Notes: a model not told the origin generated them from the letters alone. DNA of 64,000 bases from Puffinus mauretanicus (GCA_023333565.1 JAJKFH010002736.1:62001-126000); one strand, 5' to 3'; positions 38,301-51,431 are shown, counted from the first letter of the stretch. Translations and numbers: made by a program.

Positions 38301-41300
38301 GAAAAAATAATTTTCCCATCAGAAAAAATAATTACAATAATGACACCAGCTTTTTGGATTTATAAGAGCTATTTCAGCTCAGAGAGTTCCCAAGAATTAC
38401 AGATTAAAAAGAACTACGCCTATGCCACCTTCCTGTCACTCTCTTGGGAATGGATCAACATCCTTCACCCTTCATTCTGGTGGTGGAAGTCATCTACTCT
38501 GGGCAGAAACACCTATGAAGACAAGAAGAAAACAATTCTTCCGCTTACATCATGAGTCCAAGGCACACGGTCTGGCTTCTGTCCTTGAAGGGGAGCTTTG
38601 AATTGTTTTTTTTAAAAACAATTTTTTTTCTTATTTCTAATGTTTTATTTTATTATATTTACATGGTTGGAATAAAGTTGAAAGGGACTCATTGTACAGA
38701 ATATATTAATGAAGGCAAAAATCCCACACCTTACTGGGATATTTACTTTATTTTCCCAGTATTTTGTATAACTGTAAAAATTAACATAAATTCACTGAAA
38801 TAATTAAGGTAGTCTTGGTTTGTGAGCTTTATCAAATAAGCATTCCAATTAATTAACACTTTGGAGACTTTGCTAATTAACATGTACTTCCAGAGAATTA
38901 AAATTAATTCATTGACTCTTTGTTTACCCTTGCTGCGCTCTTTAAGTTTTGCTTTCTGAGCCCCTTTTTAATATATACCCCTCTTTTCCAAAACACATTA
39001 CCCTGTAGCAAAAAATAAACAAAGAATTCACAATGTACTGAATAGACACCTGTACTGTTCACGGCTTTTGTAAGAATATTAGTCAAGGAAAATAGACATA
39101 AAAACCTTCATAGTTGTCCTGAGGTTGACAATGTATTAATATAAAAAATAGTGCAAGCAGTTTTTTAAAGCTTTTTAATGCTGATTTTTTAACTCAGTTT
39201 AAATTTCTCAGATAAGTTATCTAAAATATGTCTGAAGCACACACAACAAAGACTATAAAAATTAAATTGATTCAGTAAAAATTAAAAATTATATCCCTTT
39301 TCTTTGTATTATACACTTGGTTTTCAGAAACAAACTGACAAATTTATTGGAGAACTACTTACAAATACATATAGTAGGTGACTTACATAAGTTAGAAATA
39401 GAAATATCCATGACAGAAACCTGACCGAACGAGTTCCACTTGCTCTATCAGTGAACACAAGCATTGCACACAAGCAAAATGCAGTCAAAACTGTCTAGCA
39501 CAAATCCAAATGTAATCATCGAATGTCACATTGAAACTCACCAAATAAGACCTGCATCCACCCCATCTCTTCCAAGAAAATACAGACTTATACGATCTAA
39601 ACTATTTAATACATGCTTGAAGTGACAAGCTTCTGGAAACAAAAGCACTGACTGTTTATGGATAGAGCTAATAGCTTTGTACAAATTATATTCAGCCCAA
39701 ACCTCCACTGATCTCAGTGCAAATTATCCATGTCTGCAAGATCACGTATGATCTGAACAAAATCTGCCTGCCAGTGTACTAGTGAGATCCATCCACTGAA
39801 ATATTCATCCATCGATTTTAGAATTATTTTCCATTACATTTTTGTTGCTTATGGTATAGAACAAGGTTTCACAGAATAACTTGTCCAAATCATCACAGAA
39901 TTTCCAATGGGAAGACAAAGGTCACATTTGTCCTCTTGTTACAGATCATATACTACCTATTAAAAGTACCCAGTCATCTGTCAGATCTATGGTGACCTAT
40001 GTCTTTATGGAATATGTTGCGATAATAGCACATTGCAATAATGTGTTTTCCTCCATGGAAAAGATATGCTGCTGTTCCTGGTAAGAAATAATTGGTGCAT
40101 AGCATATAAAGTCAACATTTGAACCTAATGGAGTGTAAAGAAGATGGTATTTCTCGTAAAGGAAGTATAGTACCCTTTTAAACAGCTTTCAGTCTTGCAC
40201 GTAAACTAGGACTTAGACAAGCCTGAGAAAGTGGAAACCAGATGGCAATGGATTAAGTTGCCTGCATAATTCTAACAGCAGAATGCATTAAGTTTTTAAA
40301 TGAGAGTGAAAGGAAGAATAACGCCCTCTAATCACCCCTTTAAAAAATACAAAGCTAAGTGGAACAAATAACTTTTTTTTGTTATTGCTGTATCCTACCA
40401 TTTGTAGATATTCACTGTGTTTATTTATTACATGGTTTACATAGTGCAATTTTTTTACAGAGTAGCTAACATTAAATAATGAACTCCTTATCTTAAAAAT
40501 AAGGTAGTGTGAATCCCATTTATTGCATTAATTTATCAACCTTTTAGTTTTGTTTTACATTAGCATATGCATAACAACATGCAGATTGTAAATAAAGGAA
40601 CTTTTTGTGCATAGAGTGACTTTTAAAAGAATTCAAGTGTTTGTTATACTAGTAAGTGCGTGAAGCTGATTTCCAACATTAAAAGCAAATAAGACTCAAA
40701 ATTTACTAGATGAACATTTACTATTTTCACCTCTGTTAATATTTCATTCCTTTTCTTTTACTGTGATGAAGCAGTGCTGGAAAGAACAATAATATAAATT
40801 CCTATACTGGCCTGACTCTTGAGAGGATAGGAAAATGGAAAGTTTGATCATAACATCATCTGTATTGCTTGGCTAAGATGGGGCATGAATCTTTCTGCCC
40901 AGACATATTAGTCAAACTAAGTACTAAGACTCATACAGTCTAAAACTAATACTAAGTACTAAGACTAAGCTCTTGGTGCTTTCTTTGCAACACACACAGA
41001 CATGGTTGAGGAAAGTGCACTTGTGGAGAGTAAAGCTTCTCCAGGAAGTATTTCTCCTGAGAATACTTAAAGAGAAAATAATGGCCACTAAAGTTTGAAT
41101 CAGTTATGGCAATATTCTTGAGATGCCCATTTAAAGTACAGTATTCTCAACAGGCCTGAGTGAAATACCCGGAAGTTGTATACTATGTGTAATTTTAAAA
41201 TCTAGTTCAACTTCTCTCATTTCCCTACTTCAATCCTTTATGAAATAAAAATAACTAATATTAAAATAGTTAATGTTAGCTTGGTTTCACATTAATCTCT

Positions 41301-44300
41301 GTTATGAATTCTGTAATCAATGACTTATGTTTTGTATTGTTTATCACAAGTCCTGTTACCTGTATGGGTAGTTTCTCTCATGGTTTACTGGGGAAATTCT
41401 AACATAAGAGAAACCAGGGATGGGGATTCTTGGAATAAGTTGGAATTTCTAGGCTCATTTATAACATATTTTACAGTAAAAATTACTTTAATCAAGTGCA
41501 CAGATTGTGTGCTAATATTTGCTGATTTAGCTACTTTGTCTAAATGTAGCAATTCTGCTAACATGGCTGATCAGTTTAACTAAAATTCTATGTATAGTAC
41601 TTATTCAAATACATTTTGAATGAGCATGGTTATCATAGAAGTTATTCATTTATTGGACATGTATCACTATTTTTTGAAATTAGTAATCTAGAAATGAACA
41701 TAAAGGAACAGGACAACTAAGAATTATATAGCAAAACCAGCCCCCTTTGGAAAGTTACTTCTCTGAGAAAGTGTTTTAAGGAAAGTGTGTGTTATGCAAA
41801 ATAGCAGTATTTCAACACCTAAAACTTACTGTAACCAAAAAAATTGTTACCTCAATTTGAACAATAATATTCAGATAAAAATTTAAATATGCATTCTTAG
41901 CATCAATGTTTTTCTGACTGATCAGTTGTTTACAGTTCAGGTTTGCCCTTGTTCATGGACTCATTAGTATTTATTGGCCTGACTATGAAGCTCTTTTTTC
42001 AAAAGAAAGCCTTGTTTAATACTTTTTTTAAAGGAATTTCAACTCCAGTTTCAAATATGCAGTCCTTCTGACCTCAACTTCAAAGGTGTAAACAAAACAA
42101 TAAAAAAGTTCTATGGGGGAAAGGAGTGACTCCAAATCCCCTCTTGTTATATGCGAAGTCTGAAGAAGACCAGAATTAAGTCAGTTTCATACAACTGTGC
42201 ACCAGATGGCGAGAATGGAGGTTACACCTGTCCAGGATATCTGCTGAAAATTATCAGCAACAGTGGCATAAGAAGATGCTGGGGACCCAGAGAAAGAGAA
42301 CAAACAAAAATTACATGTTTTTGTTAGCTACTACGACTGCTGCTGAGCAATTCTGTCCTTGAATCTGCCTTGTGCATCCAAAAGAGAGACGAGGATTTCC
42401 AGTCATACCACTGCGCACCACAATGCATCTTGCACCTAAAGCTGTAACATTACACACAAGGCTCACAGTGAGATAATGAATTGTAGTAGGTAAAAATGGA
42501 CACTAACACCTATACAATAGCTTTTAAAACTTCAGAACTTCACATTTGTAGAACTTGTTACAAAAGACGTGATCAGTACTTGAATTACCCTTAAGGAAAA
42601 TTAGTATTTGTAATACAACAATGTAAGTTACTCTATTATCAAATAAAATTTGAATTTTTGGACTAAATGTCAAGCTGTTGAAATTGATGTTTGCTACCTT
42701 AAAGGCTTATTTTAATAATGTTTTAAAGTGGTTCTAAGATCCTAGGTCATTCAATTTTCCCAGTTTGACGTAGATACGTAAAATGAATTTCTGTTTAAAA
42801 TTATATATTTAAAGTTTACATTAAAAAAAATCAAGAATACCAAAATGAACATTTCTGATCTATCACGTGAAATTGTTACTTGTCTTAACTGTACAAAGTT
42901 TGCCAAAGGTTTAAATTTTCCTTTTATTTTAGGACAGGGTTTTCCTGTATTTTTTTTTTAACACTTAAAACTCTCTTTGGGCAGAAAAGTCAGCTCCCTT
43001 CTGTAAATGTGTTTGGATAGCAATGATTCAGTAAGAAAAAGCCATTAGTCAACATCAACTCAATATTCTGGTGGGTGGATAAAAACTTTTTTTTTTCACA
43101 TTCTGGTATTCTAGCTGAGATGAAACCTAAGTTTGCAGTGGTAAGAGGAGCTTAAAACATCTATTCATACAGTTAGGAATGAATTACTGAAATGTTAAAT
43201 AAATGAACATGCAAAGCTGGTAAGATTTTCAAGGAAACCATTGCAATTTTCTTTCTCATTTTTGTCAGTTAGACTTGCATTTCAGTTATTTCAAAATATA
43301 CTCTAATTTCCTCCTTTATTTTGTCAATTGAAATTCAATTACAGTTATTTTATAATACACTGTAAAATATAATATAACATGTATTTTCCAAGAATATTGA
43401 CACTTAGTAAGGCTTGCTTTCACTAAAAATATATACTCAATCATGACTGAATGCAACAGAAAGATCAACAATATTGTCTGAAGATTAATAAATGCAAGGA
43501 TTAGGGAAATTAATTGGCAAAGTTTTCTCTGTGTGAGAGAAGACATAGTATATTAGATAGAGTTAGGAGAAATTAATATCTAGCTGCATTATATGAGTGT
43601 GGTTTAGTTTCCACAAAATAGTTACATTAATTTAATATAGTTTTAAGTTTTTCAAAGTTCTAATTACTTAATTAAATGCCATTTAGGAGATACCATTTGT
43701 TATTTGTCAGCACAGAGGGGCTTGAGGAAAGAGAAAGAATGCTAGAAAAGGAAAAACTCTTCAAAAGGTATTTTTTAATACCACCACAATAAGCCTTTCC
43801 AACCTACAGTGTAGGCTGGAAATCAGACTGCTGGCATTCAGCACTTTCAAATATCAGATGTTAACCTATGTAAGTACCCAGTTTCCGGCTTTGGAAATAA
43901 TGGTTAGGACTAGACAGATAAGAAGGAAGAGTCTAATTAGATATTTCTAGAACTAAATGCATTCAAAATTTAGACATTTTTAGAAAACAGTGTCATAGAA
44001 TAACTAGTGATTACTTTACCTCTACTATAAATGTTATACCTCCATAACTCTCAAGAATCTGGAAACTGAGGTAACAAAAGTAGTTATTTGACATACTCTC
44101 AGATTCTTTTCCGAAAATTCAATAGAATTGAAGAGTTGGTGCTTCTGGGAAGCACACCAACAAAAAGAAATTTGTCTTGTGTTCTAAAATCTGCTGTATT
44201 GCAAAAAAAATTGAGTTTGCCTAGAAAACTGAACTCATTATTTTAAATTCTTATCAAATATTAAATTTCACATTCAAAGAGCATCCTCTCTTGTAAATAT

Positions 44301-47300
44301 ATTCTGCTATCACAATACACTATGCAGAAAATATCAGTTATATTAAATGCATTGTAACAAAGAGAACTTTGCAAATGCTGTACAACACAAAGCATGCTGT
44401 TTTTTCTTTATTCCACATGTCTTGAAGGGGTTTTATGACAAAATCCATGAGAAATGTTTTTTGATCCAATTAAACCATAGGTTGATCTACAAGGTCCTAT
44501 GGTAATTTCATATTTTTCAAGTGTAAACATTATGTATAAAAAATCACTCATCATTCCATTTTAAACTTAAACTAACATGGAATGTAAAGGCAAATACTTA
44601 AAAATCTACTTGGCGATTTAACTTATAGCAGCACAAAATCATCCTGCCTTATCTATATGCTGACAGTATTGCTGCAGATTGTCAGCATGTAGATTTAACT
44701 ACGTTATCTTGCTCCATTTTAAGAACATGACGTTTTAATGATCAGTTACGTATGAAATATTTCTGATACGAAGAAAATAATAACTATAATGAAAAACAAT
44801 TTGTGTGCTAAAATTACATGGAAGGATTGGGAAAAAATATCAAAGCAAACAGATGAATACATATTAATTGTCCATACAATTTATGTTTGAAAATCACATG
44901 ATATGGACCCACGTGCTCTCTTTCATGGTTGTAGACAGCACTTTCCAGTAGACAATAATAGTAAAGGACATGCTGTTCAAAAAGCTAGACATGGATCTCT
45001 TCTGAAACTACCCTTACTCTCTATTTATCACTGTGATAATGTCAAACTTTTGCTTGTCTTTTAAGACCTTAATTTGGAAAAGAGAGCAGGTGTTCAAGGA
45101 TAGCAACAAAAGTGTGGCAAATTTTATTTTGTTTACAAGGTAATTGAGAGTACATACTACATTCCTATATGATGTGTTAAAAAGTAGTTAGAGGAATGTA
45201 ACTTTCTTAATCTTCTGCACAATACCAAGTGCACAATGAGAGTTTTATACATTTGCATGTGTGGATATGTGTGTGTGTGTGCACGTGTAAGCATGTGTGT
45301 TTGTGTACACTGTACCAAACAACTTCCATTGTAGCATTTCAAAGGATTTGCTAATGTCACAATTAACCTCACAACGACAGAAAAGTAATTCAGTTTTCCC
45401 CTTTACTTACTTTTAATCCCCTCTCTTGATTATTCATGGAGAAGCTGAAGCAGAATAAAGTTATGAATTTTGCCCACTCATTTACACGCGGGGTAACGGA
45501 GTTCTGGCCAAGCTCAGAAGAAAACAAATTTAGAGGAAGCATTAAGTCATAATCATATGCCATCTTCCACAGAGAAAGACAATTCTTTTCCATTAAAAAG
45601 TTCAAAATATTGCTTACTTTATTTTATTATAACTCAGGCTGAAAAGTAGAAATCATGACTTTGGTTGCCTTTGAATGTGTCCCAAGTTTAAGCAAGTGCA
45701 AGAGATTTGAAGTCATAGCAAAGCATAAAGAAAGTAATCAAAAAGAACAACAAATATAAGAGTGTATAGATGTGCACAATTTATAGTACTGAAGTCTTAA
45801 TTGAATTCATGCCTGCTCTACTTTACGAACATAGCCATAAAAGCTCTCTTTCGTCTTTATTTAATTTGTTTACATTAGATAAACTAATACCAAGAGAATC
45901 CCTGCTGTTGATAAGGTCTTAGTGTAGTTTAGAGATCCTGATTTATACTGTCACAGTATCAGACTGAGTGCAAGTAGGTCTAAAAGATTCTGAACAGAAG
46001 CCCCTAATGAACCATATTTATCCAGTAGAAATGAGTTCAGTCATCAGCTCACCTAAAGCAAAGAATAATCTATACGTGCTTAGTTAGATCTTCAAGCTAG
46101 CTTAAGCTTACCAGTACTCATGGCTAGAAGTGAATGAGATTTGCCATCATCTGATGAGAGGACCTAACCTGCTCATTGGATTCACAAGAAAGATTCTTGT
46201 TACGCCTGCAGAGTCAGTGCCCTACCTTACTCTTACAATCAACCTAATTTCAAATGTTTTCCACGTGTGTATAGTTATAAGCAACCAGACAGGAATGGTG
46301 TATCTTTCCAAAGATTACTGTGCCAGTGCACAAGTGCCTTAGTCCCATACATAATGCAAATGTCACTAATGCACTTCTGAAAAAGCAAAGAATATTTTAA
46401 CTCTCCTTAGCTTACTCTAAGTATCCCTTACACTGAGCTGTAATGTCTTAGACTATATATCCTGAGTTACTCAAGTAGTTTGCATGTTAATATTTCTGAC
46501 TAAACACTTTTAATCCAATTTAGTCCATTATCCAAGCAGTTTGCATGGAATATTCTGCAAAATCATGTGTTTAAACCTAAAGTACTAAATGACAAGAATT
46601 CACCTAAGATGTTTATTTTTGTCCTGACTATAATGGTTTCGGTACCTGGAGTAGCTAACAGCATCATTCCTCTTCCCTGCACATTTTGTTTTGTGTAAGT
46701 GACAAGTTAATTAATACCTTGAGAAAAAAAGCGCATATTCTTAAAAACAGAAAACAAATGTATAATTTCTACTGTAACAGAATCGTGTTGTCTCTTAAAA
46801 TTATATCATGAGTCTTAGCATAAGTATTTCAAACCTTCAAAAGAAAAAAACCCAGCATATCAATTAACGATTTTCTTCAAGAAGTGTAGAGAATCTGCTA
46901 AACATTTTTTATATTGCAGATATGGTATTCCAATGTTTTTGTCAATGGTATTCATGACATAACACTATATGAACCACATTGATTCCTTCAGATGGAGGAA
47001 CTTACAATAAGAATTGCTTTTTGTCTTATAGCTTTACAGCATTGTTTTTCCATGTGCATGTATGGGAGACTATTTATCCCCTTTCATGATCTTACTTCTT
47101 TTATGTATTTTGCAGCCCATGTGCAAAGCTATCCTATACAAGAAAAATAATGAAAAGAAAAAGAAAAGTGAAGACCACAAGAGGAAACTTTTATTGTTAA
47201 CGTACATGTAGCTATGTTGTTTTAATACTCCTAAGTCAAACTTGCATTTAGTTTTTTCTGTGCACCTTTTATTCTAATTTACTATTTCTCACAAATAGGA

Positions 47301-50276
47301 TATGCTCTATAAAAGTTACATTTGTTTTCATCTATTCTAAACTATTTCAGCTGGTGGAATATATAAATACATAAATAAACATATACCTGCAGATTCATGC
47401 AAAGTTCTTCTTACAAATTTTGAATAATGTTGGAGGGATTAAAAATACTGGAAAACAAATACAAAGAGCTGCACTTCTCATGTAGATTACTGTAATGCAA
47501 ACACGATGCTGCACCTCTTCTAACTGCAGATGGACCAACCCAAAAATAGTCAGGCCAAACCACTTAAATGGTATATATATCAGATATCATCAGTTTGATT
47601 TCTTTAGATCTTTTCATTTGTGCTGTCAGCAAACTAGTAAGGGCAGATGCAGTAGCTCTATATGAGCGGCTGAATATCCCTGATCACATTTTCACCTGGT
47701 CCTTGAAATTATATAGCTTTCACATAATTACCTGTCAGTGAACCGTGGCATTGATTTGTCTTCTTTTAAGTATTTTTTTATCTTACATCTTCCAAGCTCC
47801 CTTTTAAAATTGAATGAAATATTGCTGTGACATTGTTTTAAAGTGAAAAATGTTAATTTCAGTACAATACTCAGTTTTATTCAAATGTATGTAGGTTCTT
47901 CTTCCACATTCTTTTTGTGTTCTTTTTGAGGGAAACAAGAGCATTGAAAAAAACTCTCAGACCTTAATTTCTGTGATTAAAGAAAGAAACTTATCTTACA
48001 AACCACTTCAGAAAGGCACTGAGTATGGTGCAGCGTTGTTTAAAAAGTGACTTTATCCAGGAGCTGTTATGATGTCATCCATAGGTGTACTTCTTTGTCT
48101 ATACAGTACTTTTCTGCATGCTCAGTGGGGCAATATTTCACCATAACAACCATAGTTTATCATTTAACAGATTGTGTGATTAATGGAATGTATCATATTT
48201 TAATCATCCTTAAATTTTTCCTCTTCTGTCATGCTCAGAGGTATTCATTGTGTTTGCTCTGACCTTCTTCATAGTTCTCAATAGGTTTTTTTTCTGTTAA
48301 ATAGGTTCAGTGTTAAACTTTTTAAATCTTTACCTAGATATATGTATATATATAGTAAAACATACTCAAAAATATGAAATCCAATGGAACCCATATGAGT
48401 GGTCCCTGATAAATGCTAGATGCAGAATTTCTTCCAGCAAGATACCCGCTTTTATTAATACCTAAAATATCTCATAATCTCGAGATATTTGTTAGCTGGT
48501 GCGGTTTCCAATTTCAACTCACAATTCTGTCCATAAATTTTCACATATTGGTTGTTTATTACACAGCATCTCTCAAGCATTTTAGTCTTCTTTTAATGTA
48601 TAGAATCCTCACAGGGTAGAGCTGAATCACATTACATAAAATGCAACGTTGACATTCACAGAGTGAATGCAGCCAAACCAGGAATCTAGCTCTATCCTAT
48701 GCGCTTTCCAGCAGATCGTATTTCTAATTTGTTTCACTACTCCATATGTTTTGGCTAACTTGTGCTTTTTATGTGGAAATAACATATAAACTAATACAAA
48801 AGAGGCAAACCTAGTGATTTGAATGAGACTCAATTAAGATTTTATTGACAACTGAGGCAAAGTATGAAATGAAATTTCTGAGGTGGTGAAAATTTAAACA
48901 AAGCAAAACAGGAAAGCAATGCTCTGAAATCCACAGGACTGCAGAGACACCCAATGAATATTTATTTGGTCGTTAATAGGAAAACCCCTCTGACTCCAGT
49001 CACATTAAAGTTTCACACTGATCTCCTTTTATCTCTCTGTATAAACCAGCATCTTTCACACTTCTTCATGTTTTCTAGTCAAGTTAAATGGGTTTTACAT
49101 TGGGATGTTTATGTACAAAATACTACTTTACCAAAACCTATCTTCTTGCCCTTACTGGTTTGGGGTTTATTTGTTTTCAGTTATTTTTAAACAGTATTTG
49201 TGAAAGTTTTTTTCTACAAGGTATCCATAAAAATATTTTTACACTTCAGATATGACAGAATACTAATTATTATCAAGTGTGTCTTTTACTGAACAAATTC
49301 AAATATTTTATAAGTGAGATAAATCCAGCTCTATATTGGCTAGTAGCACCTGTATTTACTAGTGCTGTAGTATATAACACTAATGATCTTCTCAGGACTG
49401 CTCCATGGTGTCACTGCAGCAGTTTTGATTCTCATTATCTGAAGCTGTATATTAGTCTATGCTCATGGGAGTCAGTGAAGTCATGATAGTTTATATCAGA
49501 TGAGAATTTCGCAGGATCACCATGCATCAGTCTCATGCAACTCTATATTAGTGAGTCTGTGTTGTCAGACATTAGTATACCCTACAATGTCTTTGGAAGG
49601 TTTGCAATTACTGTGTCACATGAAGAAAAACCAATGAAATTTTTAGAGGTTCATTTAAGACCCATCTGTATGCTGAATGGCTCCACAAGTCTGGCAAAGA
49701 GGCTGTTCAACACACATTTCTGAGCTTAATTTATTGGCAGATTTTAGGCTTAAGACCCTCCCAATGTATAATGGGCAAATGACAGTGACTGCAAAACTAT
49801 TTCCAGTTGAGCGAATGGGGTTTGTTTGCCAAAGTTCAGATCTCTGTTAAGCAATGCAGCCCTTACAAAGCAAAATGTCCATGCCTGTATCATAATCCCT
49901 AGACAATTATTAGCAGTGATTCATATTTCTGACTACATAGAATTAGTTTGCAACTGTTAACAACTAATTCAGGAAAGAAAAAAAGCATTGTACTTCCTCA
50001 GTTTTGGAACAAATCTGGTGCCAAAAATGGCTTCCAATTGCCTGGAGACCATGGGCCAAGTCTTTGAATTAATACCAAGAGCACATACTCACTTCTCATT
50101 TAATGTAAATGATCCTGGTTTGATTTCACCACTAAACCTTCCTCAAGCTCTAATTGTTTCCTGCACTTCTAAGAGTTCTCTTCCTTTTTTTTCTTATCTT
50201 CTTTAATCCCTATTATCAATTTTCCGTGAACACCTTGATGTTTTTTTTCCCATCTATTCACTCATCATCAGACATT
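35360..50276. other. AT-rich single-copy DNA, no gene seen
   Basis: I see no transposon, RNA gene or supported exon over about 15 kb. All frames are below 100 codons. Small simple repeats are an AT run at 37507-37523, a TG-rich tract at about 45257-45308, and a repeated CAGAAAAAATAATT at about 38299-38333. This fits a gene desert or a long intron. Confidence 0.55.
45257..45308. repeat. TG-rich microsatellite, interrupted
   Basis: An interrupted (TG)n tract with CATGTG and GCACGTG interruptions. The longest pure run is about seven dinucleotides, at 45268-45281. Confidence 0.75.
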
Positions 50277-50434
50277 TCTTGGCAACTCAAGAAGAGTACA
50301 GGGATCTCATTAGGTCCTGCAGAGTAGAAATTAGAAAGGCAAAGGCCCAGCTAGAACTCAACCTAGCCACTGTCGTGAGAGACAACAAAAAATGTTTTTA
50401 CAAATATATTAATAACAAAAAGAGAGCCAAGAAG
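50277..50434 (+). mobile_element. CR1 LINE, 5' segment left of a retroviral insertion
   Basis: From 50279 a frame reads [20 protein letters not shown], then [18 protein letters not shown] and [13 protein letters not shown], the CR1 ORF2 linker before the RT. It breaks at the end of the AAGAAG duplication (50429-50434). It resumes in phase at 51432 with AAGAAGAATCTCCATCC, so the join would read RAKKNLHP. The element was 5'-truncated at about 50277 before the retrovirus landed in it. Confidence 0.94.
50429..50434. repeat. Target-site duplication, left copy (AAGAAG)
   Basis: AAGAAG abuts the TGTCGG end of the insertion and is repeated at 51432-51437 after the CCACA end. A 6-bp duplication is typical of class II (ERVK/betaretrovirus-like) integration. 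Confidence 0.93.
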
Positions 50435-50460
50435 TGTCGGAGTGACTCAGGGTCGGAGTG
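50435..50460 (-). repeat. Left terminus of provirus with 9-bp direct repeat
   Basis: GTCGGAGTG occurs at 50436-50444 and again at 50452-50460, separated by 7 bp. In retroviral sense this would be a U5-like end, but it differs from the U5 end of the LTR on the right. Confidence 0.7.
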
Positions 50461-50609
50461 CAAACCCAGAGTAATGACAAATCCCAATATGGGCATGGTC
50501 ATTCTCCTTTTAGTCAAACAAATATTCATCTCAACTATCTTCTTTTATCATATAACGTTACAATCTACAGAAATTATTTACACTACAACACAAAGATCAA
50601 TTCTACATG

Positions 50610-50780
50610 CATACAAACTTAGCATTTCTAATACAAAGCTTAACTTAACACTTCTAATACAAATCTTAACTTACTAAACCTATTTTACAAAGCTTAACTT
50701 ACTAAACCTATTTTCTTTTATACAAACTTAACACTTCTAATACAGAGATACAAACTTAACACTTCTAATACAAAGACCTT
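50610..50780 (-). repeat. AT-rich degenerate repeats inside the provirus
   Basis: On the plus strand the motif ACTTAACACTTCTAATACA recurs at about 50643, 50726 and 50754, with a weaker copy at about 50617. A second motif, AACTTACTAAACCTATTTT, occurs at about 50668 and 50696. The repeats follow the gag remnant and could be U3-like sequence of a second LTR type. Confidence 0.7.
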
Positions 50781-50792
50781 TCCTGTTCTCCA

Positions 50793-50888
50793 TTACAGAG
50801 TTCGCTTTCCTTTAACACCTTGTACCTTCAAAATACATTGAAACATTTCAAGTTGAAGCTTCTGTGACTGAGATGCCGACTGTCCCAT
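50793..50888 (-). pseudogene. gag: gag N-terminus remnant
   Basis: In the retroviral sense an ATG at 50886-50888 lies about 140 bp after the primer-binding site and opens a 31-codon frame that starts MGQSASQSQK and ends at a TAA (50793-50795). A Gly at position 2 followed by a polar stretch fits the N-myristoylation signal of a retroviral matrix protein, as in betaretroviral Gag. The frame stops soon afterwards and the next sequence is repetitive, so no capsid or nucleocapsid is present. The gag call is inferred from position and the MGQ start, not from a full domain match. Confidence 0.55.
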
Positions 50889-51026
50889 AACTAATGTATA
50901 AAGTTCATATAACTTCCCTGTGGCTGCTCACCTGAATTGTCCTCCATTCAGCTCAACAGGGGTACACCACTGGATATTTCTATTTCCTTTCTTCAAGACC
51001 TTCTTTCTTCAAGCTTTCCTCTTTCA

Positions 51027-51044
51027 GCCCCACGTTGGGCGCCA
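51027..51044 (-). promoter_or_regulatory. Primer-binding site for tRNA-Lys(CTT)
   Basis: The plus strand reads GCCCCACGTTGGGCGCCA, the 3' end of tRNA-Lys(CTT) as I know it, so the minus strand is TGGCGCCCAACGTGGGGC. All 18 bases fit. It lies 2 bp (AA) from the LTR end, the normal spacing. Lys1,2 priming is typical of many betaretroviruses. Confidence 0.92.
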
Positions 51045-51046
51045 TT

Positions 51047-51431
51047 TGTGGTGTAAGATAGCACAGACCCTCACATATATATGCGCAGCAATACTGGAGC
51101 CTCCATCATAACAGGGCAGTCCCACAGTCGCTCTCTCCATTGCCTCACCCTTCTGTCTCTCTCCATTGTTTCACCACACTGTCTCTCTCCGTTGCCTCTC
51201 TCAAATCTTCCTTCCGGCAACGATCACATGTCTGCTCACAATTCCCTTCACCTGTTTTGGCTCTTGAATCAGCTGGTACTCATTGGCTCTTGAATCAGCT
51301 GGTACTCATTAGGCCACACCTCAGGGTAACGGCAAGCAGCATTCCTAACTGAGAGCTTTTTCATTTTGATGTTTACAGTTTCCTTACAGAAGCGACAACT
51401 AAGCCAGGTGTTCAGGTCTTTTCTCTCCACA
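51047..51431 (-). mobile_element. 5' LTR of the ERVK-like provirus (385 bp)
   Basis: In sense it starts TGTGGAGAGAAAAGACCTGA and ends GCTATCTTACACCACA, with TGTGG/CCACA inverted ends. U3 holds two perfect 26-bp tandem copies (51259-51310) and three imperfect copies of a roughly 26-bp GGAGAGAGAC-type repeat (about 51129-51205). A CATATATATG TATA-like motif lies at about 51076-51085, close to the end, so R and U5 would be very short. Confidence 0.88.
51259..51310. repeat. Perfect 26-bp tandem repeat in LTR U3
   Basis: Bases 51259-51284 and 51285-51310 are identical, beginning GGCTCTTGAATCAGC and ending ACTCATT. Duplicated U3 segments often act as enhancers in retroviruses; no function is shown here. 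Confidence 0.92.

Larger units (their letters stand above)
50435..51431 (-). mobile_element. ERVK-like provirus remnant with unlike ends, inserted in CR1
   Basis: This 997-bp insertion has TG...CA ends and a 6-bp duplication. Read on the minus strand it runs: 5' LTR (51431-51047), AA, a tRNA-Lys primer-binding site (51044-51027), a leader with a CAG/GTGAGC splice-donor-like site near 50931, a 31-codon gag start (50888-50793), an AT-rich repeated stretch (about 50780-50610), and a terminal block ending GACCCTGAGTCACTCCGACA at 50435. A normal provirus would end with a second copy of the same LTR. The left end is not similar to the LTR's own end, CTTACACCACA. No pol or env sequence is recognisable. 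It could be a recombinant between two ERVK lineages or a defective non-autonomous element. Confidence 0.85.
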
